From the NCBI RefSeq assembly GCF_031599675.1, contig NZ_CP134223.1, positions 1,054,001 to 1,118,000 of the forward strand: a DNA stretch of 64,000 nt, given 5' to 3'. Under the pieces are notes generated by a model, which searched no databases, was not told the origin of the DNA, and saw only the letters and a program-made list of their open reading frames with translations. Positions 51,032 through 60,032 of the stretch are shown piece after piece. This DNA comes from Paenibacillus pedocola (lineage in GTDB: Bacteria > Bacillota > Bacilli > Paenibacillales > Paenibacillaceae). A program made the translations under genes and the position numbers. Position 1 is the first letter of the stretch; every line of letters begins with the position of its first letter.

Positions 51032-52510
51032 ATGACTCATTTAGCGGACAGTGTTATCTTATTACTCGCGGTTCTGCTGCTGATTGGAGTGCTATCAACC
51101 AAATTCTCGACACGTTTCGGGATGCCGGCACTGGTGCTTTTTATCTTGGTAGGGATGGTGCTCAGTCATTTTGTATATTTTAATAATGTATCTTTAACTC
51201 AAATTGCCGGAATATTTGCGCTTGTGGTCATATTATTCGAAGGAGGAATGCAGACCAGCATAAAGGATATCCGGCCGGTTATGGCATCCGCATTGTCCCT
51301 GGCTACGATCGGCGTGCTGCTTACGACTGCCATTGTAGGAGTGTTCGCCAGGTTTGTGCTCGGAGTGCCGTGGGCAGAAAGCCTTCTGTTCGGGGCAATC
51401 GTCGGTTCAACGGATGCGGCCGCAGTTTTTTCCGTTCTCGGCGGCAAAAATATTGATAAGCGCCTGACCTCCACACTGGAAGCAGAGTCCGGAAGCAATG
51501 ATCCGATGGCTGTGTTTCTGACAGTTTCGCTGATCGAATGGATTGAACATCCGGAAACGGCAATATGGAGCATGCTGCTGTCCTTTGTTTGGGAGATGGG
51601 GATCGGACTCCTCATGGGGGTTGTGATTGGCAAGCTGGCTGTATATTTAATCAATAGAATCAATCTGGATTCCACCGGACTGTATCCGGTGCTGGCGATA
51701 GGATTTGCTGTACTGACCTACGGCGTTTCGACGCTTGTGCACAGCAGTGGACTGCTCGCCGTTTTTGTGATGGGATTGACGCTTGGCAATTCAGAACTGA
51801 TGTACCACCGGACCATTATGAATTTCAATCACGGGTTCGCCTGGATGATGCAGATTGCGATGTTTATCCTGCTTGGTCTGCTGGTTTTCCCTCAGGAGCT
51901 CTCTGAGATCGCCTGGCAGGGACTGCTGCTGTCTGTAATTCTGATGCTCGTGGCCCGGCCTGTCGGGGTATTTATAAGTCTGTTATTTGCTAAGTTTTCA
52001 GTCCGTGAGAAGACACTGTTATCCTGGGCGGGTCTGCGCGGCGCGGTGCCGATCGTACTGGCTACCTACCCGCTTCTGGCCGGGCTTCCTGAGGGGCGGA
52101 TGTTTTTTAATGTGGTTTTCTTCGTTGTCCTGACATCGGCTGTGATTCAGGGAACAACCATCTCCCCGCTGGCTTCCAGGTTAAAGCTGGTGGGTAGTGA
52201 CGAAGCAGCACAGCCGTCGCTTATGGAACTGGTTGCACTTGGAAAGACCGATTCCGAATTTAATCATATCGGGATTGAGTCCAGTATGCCGATTGCCGGA
52301 ATGCAGATTGCGCAGCTGAATTTGCCGGATGATATTCTCTTTACGGCGATCATCCGCAATAAGGGAATCGTTACGCCGCACGGCAGTACCGTGATCCTGC
52401 CCGGAGATACCGTTTATGTGCTGAGTCCTAAGGCTAAACGCGAAGAGATGCGGGCGGTTTTCCGGAGCGGAAAAGGCAAAGCAGCGGAAACATATATTCC
52501 TCCGGTGTAG
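51032..52510 (+). CDS. Potassium or sodium/proton antiporter, CPA family with TrkA_C domain
   Basis: 492 residues from the ATG at 51032, which is 10 nt after GGGGGG; the ATG at 51023 is too close. Twelve to thirteen membrane segments of the Na+/H+ exchanger fold, with the core GSTDAAAVFSVLGG and EAESGSNDPMAVFLT (ion-binding Asp), GLRGAVPIVLATYP, and a C-terminal TrkA_C domain (about 405-480: GIESSMPIAGMQIAQLNLPDD) that likely binds a nucleotide such as c-di-AMP in related proteins. NhaP2/CvrA-type K+/H+ exchange is the best guess. Monocistronic. Confidence 0.88.
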   Translation: MTHLADSVILLLAVLLLIGVLSTKFSTRFGMPALVLFILVGMVLSHFVYFNNVSLTQIAGIFALVVILFEGGMQTSIKDIRPVMASALSLATIGVLLTTAIVGVFARFVLGVPWAESLLFGAIVGSTDAAAVFSVLGGKNIDKRLTSTLEAESGSNDPMAVFLTVSLIEWIEHPETAIWSMLLSFVWEMGIGLLMGVVIGKLAVYLINRINLDSTGLYPVLAIGFAVLTYGVSTLVHSSGLLAVFVMGLTLGNSELMYHRTIMNFNHGFAWMMQIAMFILLGLLVFPQELSEIAWQGLLLSVILMLVARPVGVFISLLFAKFSVREKTLLSWAGLRGAVPIVLATYPLLAGLPEGRMFFNVVFFVVLTSAVIQGTTISPLASRLKLVGSDEAAQPSLMELVALGKTDSEFNHIGIESSMPIAGMQIAQLNLPDDILFTAIIRNKGIVTPHGSTVILPGDTVYVLSPKAKREEMRAVFRSGKGKAAETYIPPV

Positions 52511-52651
52511 CAAATATGCCAATAATGTAAAGTTTTATTCCACAGTCAGGTAATTTGTGGCAATATAGGTGCGTTTGGATGAATGTGACACAAATAACAG
52601 GTTTCTAAAAGGAGGTATGCTAGAATTTGCAGCAACAAAATCGTAAAATGC

Positions 52652-52680
52652 TTGCGGGAAAGCAATATTTATGTTATATT
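52652..52680 (+). promoter_or_regulatory. Candidate promoter of dps
   Basis: -35 TTGCGG (52652-52657), 17-nt spacer, -10 TATATT (52675-52680). Confidence 0.5.
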
Positions 52681-52690
52681 GTATATAGAT

Positions 52691-52705
52691 TTAGAACAAG
52701 TCTAA
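52691..52705 (+). promoter_or_regulatory. Candidate PerR operator
   Basis: TTAGAACAAGTCTAA, a 15-bp partly symmetric box matching ten of fourteen defined positions of the PerR consensus, set just after the -10 of the dps promoter, where repressor binding would block transcription. Confidence 0.45.
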
Positions 52706-52749
52706 ATACAATAAATAATATATAATTACACTATAGGAGGTTATTTAGA

Positions 52750-53205
52750 ATGGGTACTCATGTAAAGAACCAGACAGAACTGCACGCAGCATTGAACCGC
52801 CAAACCGCGAATTGGAGCCTGCTTGGGGTGAAATTGCATCACTATCACTGGTATGTGAGCGGATCACAATTTTTCACTCTGCATGCTAAATTCGAAGAAC
52901 TCTACACTGAAGCAGCCACTTATGTGGACGACCTGGCTGAGCGGTTGCTCGCTATTGGCGGCAAGCCGGCCTCTACGATGACACAATATTTGGCCCTGTC
53001 AGAGCTGAAGGAAGCTGCCGGCAGCGAAAGCCCCAAAGAAATGGTTGCCCAGCTCGTTAAAGACTTCGCGCTTGTCTCCGAAGAGCTGAAGAGCGCCATC
53101 GCGGCTGCGGAGGAACTTAGTGATCAACCGACTGCTGATCTGCTGATCGGCATCAGAAGCAGCGTTGAGAAGCATGCCTGGATGCTAAACGCTTATCTGG
53201 CGTAA
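52750..53205 (+). CDS. dps: Dps/MrgA-family DNA-protecting ferritin-like protein
   Basis: 151 residues, four-helix Dps fold: LHHYHWYVSGSQFFTLHAKFEELY carries the interface ferroxidase His and Asp/Glu pattern (H-x3-W, then Glu), AATYVDDLAERLLAIGG, and a terminal SVEKHAWMLNAYL. Dodecamers oxidise and store iron with H2O2 and can coat DNA. Upstream lie a -35/-10 pair and a PerR-like palindrome; AGGAGG precedes the ATG. Peroxide-induced expression is inferred. A bidirectional terminator follows. Confidence 0.93.
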   Translation: MGTHVKNQTELHAALNRQTANWSLLGVKLHHYHWYVSGSQFFTLHAKFEELYTEAATYVDDLAERLLAIGGKPASTMTQYLALSELKEAAGSESPKEMVAQLVKDFALVSEELKSAIAAAEELSDQPTADLLIGIRSSVEKHAWMLNAYLA

Positions 53206-53258
53206 GGATACTATAACTGAAGGCTAGGACTGCAGCCCGGTGTACGGATTGCAGGAGC

Positions 53259-53295
53259 AAAGAGTGCCCGTGCGATAACCGCACGGGCACTCTTT
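53259..53295. terminator. Bidirectional intrinsic terminator
   Basis: Perfect 16-bp stem (53259-53274 / 53280-53295) with a 5-nt loop; between dps and the converging AIM24 gene. Confidence 0.9.
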
Positions 53296-53321
53296 GTTCA
53301 AACGATTCTCTCACAAGTCGT

Positions 53322-54026
53322 CTATTTGATAAATACACCGCCAAACGGCAGCGCCTCGCGCAGAAACCGTTTAATAATACCGTCCTCGTTATTATCCCGC
53401 TCAAAGCGGCGGCTCTGGCGTCCGGCTTGAAACAGTACAGGTCCATGGCCTGTCATCTTCCAGTGATAGCTCATATGCTGGCTGGCCAGATGATTGCCGT
53501 ACACGGTCAGCTCAAGCTTGGCATTCTCCGGATACGCTATTAGACTGCCTGCATCGACGTAGAGCGGATCGGAGGGATGAAGCTCGGCTTCGCACACCGT
53601 TCCCTCCGTCAGTATACCGATGCTCCCGTTGCCGGCAAATTTGACTTTGACAATGTCGCGGGTAACCAGCATATTCTTCATGCTCAGCACCCGCGTCTGC
53701 ATCGTGATTCCTTTACTGTAGAAGAAGAGATGCCTGAAATCATAGAGCAGATCGCTTTTACCGTTCAGCTGCAAGGTTTTGACACGGTAACCGGGAGGCA
53801 GTGCTGCCACAAACCGGCAGGGGCCGGACATATCCGAACGGATCAGCTTGCGCTTGCGGTACATGCCTTTGACGTCCATCAGCCGGTCTGCCCGTCCGGA
53901 TGAGGGGCCCTGATAGGCGATAATTTGCTGGGGATGCAGCACATGAACCTCTTCATTCTCCCCGATAGTAAAAGCAACGGCCTGTCCGCTGCCGCTGTCG
54001 CCTTCATCCTGGACATCGACGTTCAT
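53322..54026 (-). CDS. AIM24-family protein
   Basis: 234 residues from the ATG at 54026, AAGGAGTGTG upstream (the GTG at 54035 sits on it). A beta-rich TRAP-like fold: EVHVLHPQQIIAYQGPSSGR, GITMQTRVLSMKNMLV, VKFAGNGSIGIL, VYVDAGSLIAYPENAKLEL-like, and the C-terminal FLREALPFGGVFIK. AIM24 proteins are widespread in bacteria and linked in mitochondria to membrane organisation; the bacterial role is not established. No signal peptide. It precedes nothing on its strand; the coiled-coil lipoprotein gene lies 38 bp upstream and may share its transcript. Confidence 0.8.
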   Translation of the reverse strand: MNVDVQDEGDSGSGQAVAFTIGENEEVHVLHPQQIIAYQGPSSGRADRLMDVKGMYRKRKLIRSDMSGPCRFVAALPPGYRVKTLQLNGKSDLLYDFRHLFFYSKGITMQTRVLSMKNMLVTRDIVKVKFAGNGSIGILTEGTVCEAELHPSDPLYVDAGSLIAYPENAKLELTVYGNHLASQHMSYHWKMTGHGPVLFQAGRQSRRFERDNNEDGIIKRFLREALPFGGVFIK

Positions 54027-54063
54027 CGTACACACTCCTTCATATTAGAGAGAGGTCAGGCTG

Positions 54064-54558
54064 CTAGCGCAACCGGTCCCCTCTTCTTGAGCGGTGGCGC
54101 ATGGTAAAGCGCAGCAGCCGGATAATCAGGAAATAACCAAGAATAAGGGCGAACCCGGTAATCACCGTAACCTTTATCCGGTTATAGTAGTTTTCACGCG
54201 CAGTGCGGTCATTTTTCAGCTCGTCAACCACCAGGCTTAACTGGCGGTTCTGCTCCTGGAGTGCCTCGTTCTGGGAACGGTACGCTTCCATTTGCTCCTG
54301 GGTCTGTCCCAGTGCGTCTACTGTCTCACTAAGCTCATCTTTGGTCTGCTGAAGCTCCTCAACCGTCTCCTGGTAGTTTTCCTGCAATTGATTCACTTCA
54401 CCGGGCAGTTCTGAGAAATTCTGCAAGCCTTTATATAAATCACTGAAATAATTGGCTTCTGCTGCCGGAGCCGGGACGCAAGCGGAAATTCCAAGCAGCA
54501 GCAGAGCCGAACCAAGCAGCTTCATCCATAGGTTTGATAAGTGCTTTTTTCTGTTCAT
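54064..54558 (-). CDS. Coiled-coil membrane lipoprotein, hypothetical
   Basis: 164 residues from the ATG at 54558 (GGCGGTG upstream). Signal with lipobox ISAC (Cys about residue 27), an extracytoplasmic coiled coil (about 45-125, rich in Leu/Glu/Gln heptads) and a C-terminal membrane helix (about 132-152, VITGFALILGYFLIIRLL) with a very basic tail (RHRSRRGDRLR). Both ends would touch the membrane. I do not recognise the family; a structural or spacer role is only suggested by shape. It lies 38 bp upstream of the AIM24 gene on the same strand. Confidence 0.7.
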   Translation of the reverse strand: MNRKKHLSNLWMKLLGSALLLLGISACVPAPAAEANYFSDLYKGLQNFSELPGEVNQLQENYQETVEELQQTKDELSETVDALGQTQEQMEAYRSQNEALQEQNRQLSLVVDELKNDRTARENYYNRIKVTVITGFALILGYFLIIRLLRFTMRHRSRRGDRLR

Positions 54559-54823
54559 CTTATTCACCGCCTGTATAGGTTCATACTGCTCTTATTTTAA
54601 CATAGAGCTGCATTTATAGGCATTAATCAACGTAGTTTGACATCATTTGGCGTCTAGTGGAAGATTACCGCATAACTTGCGGCCGCCGGGTCTTAAGCAT
54701 TTTTACCCTGCCGCTGACAGCAATAACCATAGAGTAATACAGTACTGCGGACTGGCAGGTTTCATTTTGGCTACCTTGCAGCAGGAATATAACGTATACT
54801 TTGAACGGGAAGGGGCTGAGGAT

Positions 54824-55510
54824 ATGAATAAATGGCTGAAAACGCTGCTGATACTGGCAGGGTCGGCGCTATTGACACGCTTAATTCCATTTTCATCGCT
54901 ATTCCGCAATCTGGATACAATGTTCCATGAATTCGGGCATGCACTGATGACCCTGCTTCTCTCAGGCGATGTGCTGAGGATCGAGCTGTATGCGGATCAC
55001 AGCGGTGTGACGTATTCTGCGGTTGAAGCCGGTCTAAGACCGGTGCTGGTGTCGTTGTCAGGATATCCGTTTGCCTCCTTATTCGCCCTGCTGCTGTTTT
55101 TTTTGTACAGTAGGGGACGTCAGCGGTGGGGGCTGCTGCTGTCTGCTGCTGTGGCGCTGATTATGCTGGTGCTGTATGTCAGGGGCGCCTTTGGTATACT
55201 GTGGCTCAGCGGTTTGATCGCACTCAATCTGGCAATGGTGTTCCTATGGCCCAAGGCAAGCAAATATTACTATTTGTTCCTGGCCTTCTTGACCCTGGAG
55301 GAATCTGTAATGGGCACACTGTATCTCTTGTCAGCTTCACTACTGACCCCGTCCCGTGCAGGTGATGCGGCTAATTTAGCCGGATTAACGCCTCTGCCCG
55401 CTATATTCTGGGCGGTGGTCTTCTTTCTTTTTTCATTCCTTTGCGCAAAATGGTCTCTGGGATATTTTTTCAGGCAGGAACGTTTGCAGAAACAAAGGGG
55501 CGGCAGGTAG
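54824..55510 (+). CDS. M50-like membrane metalloprotease family protein
   Basis: 228 residues from the ATG at 54824 (GGGGCTGAGGAT upstream). A zinc-binding HEFGH motif lies at about residue 36, in the first part of a chain of about seven membrane segments; this resembles the M50B peptidase-like (YwmF/DUF-type) proteins of Bacillales. A second zinc ligand (usually Asp) later in the chain is not obvious. The GD..RIELYADHSGVTYS segment after the motif is typical of that group. Intramembrane proteolysis is possible but unproven. Confidence 0.7.
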   Translation: MNKWLKTLLILAGSALLTRLIPFSSLFRNLDTMFHEFGHALMTLLLSGDVLRIELYADHSGVTYSAVEAGLRPVLVSLSGYPFASLFALLLFFLYSRGRQRWGLLLSAAVALIMLVLYVRGAFGILWLSGLIALNLAMVFLWPKASKYYYLFLAFLTLEESVMGTLYLLSASLLTPSRAGDAANLAGLTPLPAIFWAVVFFLFSFLCAKWSLGYFFRQERLQKQRGGR

Positions 55511-55554
55511 GAGTCATCCATTTCGTCACGTTTAGACAAAAAGTCAGATTTAGC

Positions 55555-55597
55555 AAAGAGGCAATCCACTTTTAAAGTAGATTGCCTCTTTTTTTGT
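55555..55597 (+). terminator. Intrinsic terminator
   Basis: AAAGAGGCAATC (55555-55566) / GATTGCCTCTTT (55580-55591) with an inner CTTT/AAAG pair and a T7 run. Confidence 0.85.
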
Positions 55598-55693
55598 CGA
55601 TATTATAGATGCGAACATACATTCCATGACAAGGAGTTGTCCGCCATTATTGGTACATTAATAGAAGAACCAAAAAAAGAAAGAGGTGGAAAT

Positions 55694-56344
55694 ATGCAAG
55701 CAAGTATCCAGCCCATATTTACATGGAGCCGCAGCCGTGTTTTTGCAGGAGTTTCCCAGAGTTTAGTGTTGCTTGTGGAATGGAAAGGCCTTCCCCCGCG
55801 TGAGGAGCTGCGCAAAAAAAGCCGCAAACTGCTTGCCCGGGAAATCGAGCTGCGCATATGGCTTGAAGCCCACATGACATTTACAGGAGCTTATGGCTGC
55901 ATCACTGAAGCAGGAGAAGGAAGATCGCTGCTGCTGAAGCTGGGTAAGATCCATTCCGGGTCCCGCAAATTCATCTGTCTTGAATTTAAAACCGAAGCCA
56001 TGCCTGCCGGAATTCATGAAGCACTCTGGCTGCAATGGCAATACAGACAACCACCTGTGGAGCGGATAAGAGAACTTCCGCTGCAAAAGCTGGGACTGGA
56101 ATATACGCATCATACCGATGTGCTGGGTAATGGCAGCAGCTTTCATGTTGAGAAGCATATGGAGCTGCTGAGAACGGTGAAGGTACTGGAGGAAGCAGCA
56201 TTGCTGCGTACGCGTAACTCAGACCCGTCACTGTCCGAGAAATTGCGGAGACAGGCAGATAAACTGCTGCTGCTGGCGGCGCGCTCTGGTGATATGCAGC
56301 TGGTGAAGGAGGCGGAGATGGTGTATAGACAGCTTGAAGCTTAA
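55694..56344 (+). CDS. Hypothetical protein (216 aa)
   Basis: From the ATG at 55694 (AAAGAGGTGG upstream). A beta-rich N-terminal half (FTWSRSRVFAGVSQSLVLLVEWKG ... LLLKLGKI ... FICLEFKTEAMPAG) and an all-helical C-terminal half with Leu/Arg/Glu-rich heptads (VKVLEEAALLRTRN, LRRQADKLLLLAAR). The layout resembles proteins whose N-terminal part carries a von Willebrand-like accessory domain, but I do not recognise it. No signal peptide or membrane segment. The next 255 bp to the WYL gene hold no clear signal. Confidence 0.65.
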   Translation: MQASIQPIFTWSRSRVFAGVSQSLVLLVEWKGLPPREELRKKSRKLLAREIELRIWLEAHMTFTGAYGCITEAGEGRSLLLKLGKIHSGSRKFICLEFKTEAMPAGIHEALWLQWQYRQPPVERIRELPLQKLGLEYTHHTDVLGNGSSFHVEKHMELLRTVKVLEEAALLRTRNSDPSLSEKLRRQADKLLLLAARSGDMQLVKEAEMVYRQLEA

Positions 56345-56599
56345 CTCAGCTGCACATTGTGAAGGGGTGGAACGAAGCAGAATATCAGTTGTAATAAACT
56401 GAAACATACATAATAGCACAACCTTAACTCTCTTTCTCGATCATTTAACAGCTCATGTAATATATATGTGTGGTAATGTAGTAAAATAGTTCTATTATAT
56501 TATCTTAATTCGGTTATTACATTATTAGTTGTAGATATATATAACTAATTCATTTAAAATAATGGGTCTATTTTACCATATATCAAGGGGAACTGAACA

Positions 56600-57565
56600 A
56601 TGACAGACCGATTAATCCGGCTGATGCGCATTATCACACTAGTGCAAGCTAAACCTGGAATCCTGGCACGTGAGCTGGCTGAACGCTGCGGCAACAGTGA
56701 AAGAACGATATATCGGGATATGGACGCGCTAAGCGCAATGCATATCCCGATTACCCATATGGGACATGGGAAGGGATATGCGTTTATCGGTAATTTTGCA
56801 TTGTACCCTTTAGATCTGACGGATAGTGAGGCGGCTGCATTTTCCGAGCTGCGCAATGTGATGAAAGACATCAAGCCTTTGCTGCCGACTGAATTTGAAA
56901 ATGCCTATGAGAAAATAATGGCTGCACAATATAAGCAGAATGTGGAAAGGGAAGAAAGAATGGAAAGCGTCACAAAAGAAGCCGGAAATCCTTGGACGGA
57001 ACGGAGTCCAATGGCGATCGAGCAATCGGCTTTTTTAACGGAAATATTGTCCGCTGTGATGAAACAAAAAAGCTTCCATGCGGACTATTGCGAAAATGCA
57101 AATGAGGAAAGAGGGTTACAGATTGATCCTTACTGCCTTGTTCCGCTGGAGAACCGGATCTATGTGATCGGCTTATGCCACAGGTTTGGGAGAATCCGGG
57201 CCTTTCATATTAACGGTTTTTCCAATGTCACCCTGCTGAATAACTGGTTTTCAAAAGAGCGGTTTGATTTACAGTCCTTTATGTCGCAGAAATGGAGCCT
57301 TGATCCTGACAGCCTGCAGATAGAGTTCAGAATCAGGTTTTCCGAACGGATGATGGAGAGAATCAAATATGAAGAGCTGATGATGAAACCCACTAAAGTT
57401 GACCGCCAGAACTGCTGCCTGCACTTTAAAGTAGCCATCGAACAAGATATCGGTTTTGTCCGCTGGATCATGGGGTTCGAGGAAGAAGCGGAAATTCTGG
57501 AGCCGTTTTATTACCGGGACATGTTGAAATATCATATGGAAAGATGGCTGATGTTATACAAATAA
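56600..57565 (+). CDS. HTH/WYL-domain transcriptional regulator (YafY-type)
   Basis: 321 residues: DeoR-type winged HTH at the N-terminus (VQAKPGILARELAERCGNSERTIYRDMDAL, split: ILARELAERCGNSERTIYRD), followed by a WYL domain (about 145-215: KQKSFHADYCENANEERGLQIDPYCLVPLENRIYVIG) and a C-terminal WCX domain (IEFRIRFSERMMERI). WYL proteins bind nucleic acid fragments or other ligands. AAGGGGAAC precedes the ATG. It lies 258 bp upstream of the peptide-transport operon on the same strand and could control it, or a distant target. Confidence 0.88.
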   Translation: MTDRLIRLMRIITLVQAKPGILARELAERCGNSERTIYRDMDALSAMHIPITHMGHGKGYAFIGNFALYPLDLTDSEAAAFSELRNVMKDIKPLLPTEFENAYEKIMAAQYKQNVEREERMESVTKEAGNPWTERSPMAIEQSAFLTEILSAVMKQKSFHADYCENANEERGLQIDPYCLVPLENRIYVIGLCHRFGRIRAFHINGFSNVTLLNNWFSKERFDLQSFMSQKWSLDPDSLQIEFRIRFSERMMERIKYEELMMKPTKVDRQNCCLHFKVAIEQDIGFVRWIMGFEEEAEILEPFYYRDMLKYHMERWLMLYK

Positions 57566-57822
57566 CATAGGATGTTACAGGAGTTATTCCTGTTTCACCA
57601 TCATTAAACCCTCTAAATTCATCAGGTTAGTTAAGTGTACAAATTTTCCTTGTCTACGGTACATTTCTATAGTAATGTTATACATTAAATAACAACTATG
57701 TTGATTTAACCCGAAATTAATATCATTCTATGTCAGGTTCGGGTCATAATATCTTACTTTTTAAGGTTTTTTTATCCTCCAATTTGACCTTTGTTCAATT
57801 TTTAGTAGAAAGAGGGTTCATC

Positions 57823-58815
57823 ATGATCCAGCCAATTCTGAAAATTGAGGATTTGCATACCCATTTTTTTACCGACCGCGGTGAAGTGCCTGCCGTTGAC
57901 GGCGTTGACCTGTACATCAATCCCGGGGAGGTCCTTGGCGTCGTTGGCGAATCCGGCTGCGGTAAAAGTGTGACCTCATTGTCCATCCTGAAGCTGGTTC
58001 CGAACCCGCCAGGGAAGATTGTGGGCGGCCGTATCCTATTAAAAGGCCGGGATATCGTCCCACTTAAGGAAAAAGAGATGCGTATAATCCGTGGTGATTC
58101 CGTATCGATGATTTTTCAGGAGCCAATGACCTCGCTCAACCCGCTGTTTACAGTCGGGCAGCAAATCATCGAAACGGTGCGGCTGCACCGCGGCTTGTCC
58201 AAAAAAGAAGCGCGGGAGCACGCGGTCGAGATGCTGCGCAAAGTCGGCATTCCGCGTCCAGAGGCTATTATTGATGAGTATCCTCATCAATTGTCAGGGG
58301 GCATGCGCCAGCGGGTAATGATCGCGATGTCCATATCCTGCAGTCCGGAGCTGCTGATTGCCGATGAGCCGACTACGGCGCTGGATGTAACCATTCAAGC
58401 GCAGATTCTGGATCTGATCCGCCGCCTGAATGAAGAACAGGGAACAGCTGTGATGCTGATTACCCACGATCTTGGCGTCGTTGCAGAAATGTGCCACCGG
58501 GTTGCCGTAATGTATGCAGGCAAGGTGGTCGAGGAGGGCAGTGTTCGTGATATATTCAAGAATCCGCTGCATCCGTATACCCGTGGCCTGATAGAGTCCG
58601 TGCCGCGAATGAATGAGACCCGGGAACGGCTGTATTCCATCCCCGGCAATGTGCCGATTCTCAGCACAGAGATGCAGGGCTGCCGGTTCGCTCCCCGTTG
58701 TGCGAATGTTATGGATGTCTGCCGTGAGTCGCTTCCGCAGCTTACCCTGCAGGAGGAGCAGCATAGCTGCAGATGCTGGCTGCATGAAGTCAGTCAGGAG
58801 GAGGCAGTGGTATGA
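57823..58815 (+). CDS. dppD: Peptide ABC transporter ATP-binding protein (DppD/OppD)
   Basis: 330 residues from the ATG at 57823 (AAAGAGGG upstream). Walker [10 protein letters not shown]-loop [10 protein letters not shown], signature LSGGMRQR, Walker [13 protein letters not shown] and switch His in LITHDLG; C-terminal oligopeptide-transporter tail with the Cys cluster [15 protein letters not shown] that binds an iron-sulfur cluster in homologues. It powers uptake of di- or oligopeptides (or nickel). Its end overlaps the next gene by 4 bp. Confidence 0.93.
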   Translation: MIQPILKIEDLHTHFFTDRGEVPAVDGVDLYINPGEVLGVVGESGCGKSVTSLSILKLVPNPPGKIVGGRILLKGRDIVPLKEKEMRIIRGDSVSMIFQEPMTSLNPLFTVGQQIIETVRLHRGLSKKEAREHAVEMLRKVGIPRPEAIIDEYPHQLSGGMRQRVMIAMSISCSPELLIADEPTTALDVTIQAQILDLIRRLNEEQGTAVMLITHDLGVVAEMCHRVAVMYAGKVVEEGSVRDIFKNPLHPYTRGLIESVPRMNETRERLYSIPGNVPILSTEMQGCRFAPRCANVMDVCRESLPQLTLQEEQHSCRCWLHEVSQEEAVV

Positions 58816-59804
58816 GCGAAAGCCTGCTTGAGGTTAAGAACCTCAAAAAATATTATCCGATCAACAAGGGATTTTTCAATAAAACGCAGGGCTTCATCAA
58901 AGCTGTAGATGATATCTCGTTCTCGGTAAACAAAGGCGAAACCTTTGGTCTGGTAGGGGAGAGCGGCTGCGGCAAATCGACAACCGGGCGTTCGCTGCTG
59001 CGGCTGATAGAGCCGACAGCAGGCGAAATCTGGTTTGAAGGGCAGGACATTACGAAGCTGTCGATGGAAGAAATGCGCAGGCGCCGCCGGGAAATGCAGA
59101 TTGTATTTCAGGATCCGTTTTCCTCACTGGATCCGCGAAATACGGTGCAGCGGATTCTGGAAGAGCCGATGATCGTTCACGGGGTAGGCGATGCTAAGCA
59201 GCGGAGGGCTGCCGTGGAGCGGCTGGCTGACGTTGTTGGTCTTGCCAAAGCGCATCTGCAGCGGTATCCGCATCAATTCTCAGGCGGACAACGCCAGCGG
59301 ATCGGCATTGCCAGGGCACTGGCTCTGCAGCCTAAACTGATTATCGCCGACGAGCCAGTGTCTGCACTGGATGTTTCTATCCAGTCACAGGTGATCAATC
59401 TGATGCAGGATTTACAGCGGGAATTCGGATTGACCTACATATTTATTGCCCATGATCTTAGCGTAGTGAAGCACATCTGCGACCGGGTTGCTGTAATGTA
59501 CCTGGGACGGATCGTGGAGGTTACGGATAAGCACAAGCTGTATGATGAACCGCAGCATCCGTATACACAGGCACTGCTCTCGGCGGTTCCCGAACCGGAT
59601 CCCGATATCCGCAAGGAACGGGTAATTCTGCAGGGTGAGGTGCCGAGCCCGGCCAATGCGCCGGTCGGCTGTGCCTTTAATACCCGGTGTCCGCGGGTGA
59701 TGGATGTATGCCGGAATGTAAGGCCGCCGCTGCTTGAGACCGGAGCAGGACATTTGACTGCCTGCCATCTCTATGACGGAGAGGCGAATGTCCGGCTGGC
59801 TTAA
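58812..59804 (+). CDS. dppF: Peptide ABC transporter ATP-binding protein (DppF/OppF)
   Basis: 330 residues, ATGA overlap with dppD. Walker [11 protein letters not shown]-loop FQDPFSSLDP, signature FSGGQRQR, Walker B LIIADEPVSALD, FIAHDLS, and the C-terminal GCAFNTRCPRVMDVC Cys cluster. Second ATPase of the heterodimer. Downstream of it a 420-bp gap with a structured repeat element separates the ATPases from the binding protein and permeases. Confidence 0.93.
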   Translation: MSESLLEVKNLKKYYPINKGFFNKTQGFIKAVDDISFSVNKGETFGLVGESGCGKSTTGRSLLRLIEPTAGEIWFEGQDITKLSMEEMRRRRREMQIVFQDPFSSLDPRNTVQRILEEPMIVHGVGDAKQRRAAVERLADVVGLAKAHLQRYPHQFSGGQRQRIGIARALALQPKLIIADEPVSALDVSIQSQVINLMQDLQREFGLTYIFIAHDLSVVKHICDRVAVMYLGRIVEVTDKHKLYDEPQHPYTQALLSAVPEPDPDIRKERVILQGEVPSPANAPVGCAFNTRCPRVMDVCRNVRPPLLETGAGHLTACHLYDGEANVRLA

Positions 59805-59861
59805 ATGACTAACAACCACATCAATATAAGATGAACGGTAGGTATGACTGGAGGCAAAAGC

Positions 59862-60032
59862 AGCGGAGGGGAAGTTTGGAACTGTAGGAGCGAATGCGTC
59901 GGCTTGAAAGCTTTCCGCAGGAAGGCTCGCTTCGGAAGCATGTGCTAGGTTTGGATTTCTAGCGCGAAATGCGGTTAAATCGGGAAATTCAAACCTAACA
60001 GCGGCCGGAAGTCCAAACATTCCCCGCAGCCT
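59862..60032 (+). ncRNA. Structured intergenic repeat element, copy 3
   Basis: Closing helix GGAGGGGAAGTTTGGA (59865-59880) with TCCAAACATTCCCC (60012-60025), one bulged A. Inner helix TAGGTTTGGATTTC (59946-59959) / GAAATTCAAACCTA (59984-59997). Where copies 1 and 2 have GTGTCCGCCTTTG, this copy carries an extra hairpin AGCTTTCC/GGAAGGCT. It lies in the 420-bp gap between dppF and the binding-protein gene; the remaining bases near 60040-60224 show nothing definite besides the binding site of the next gene. Confidence 0.65.
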
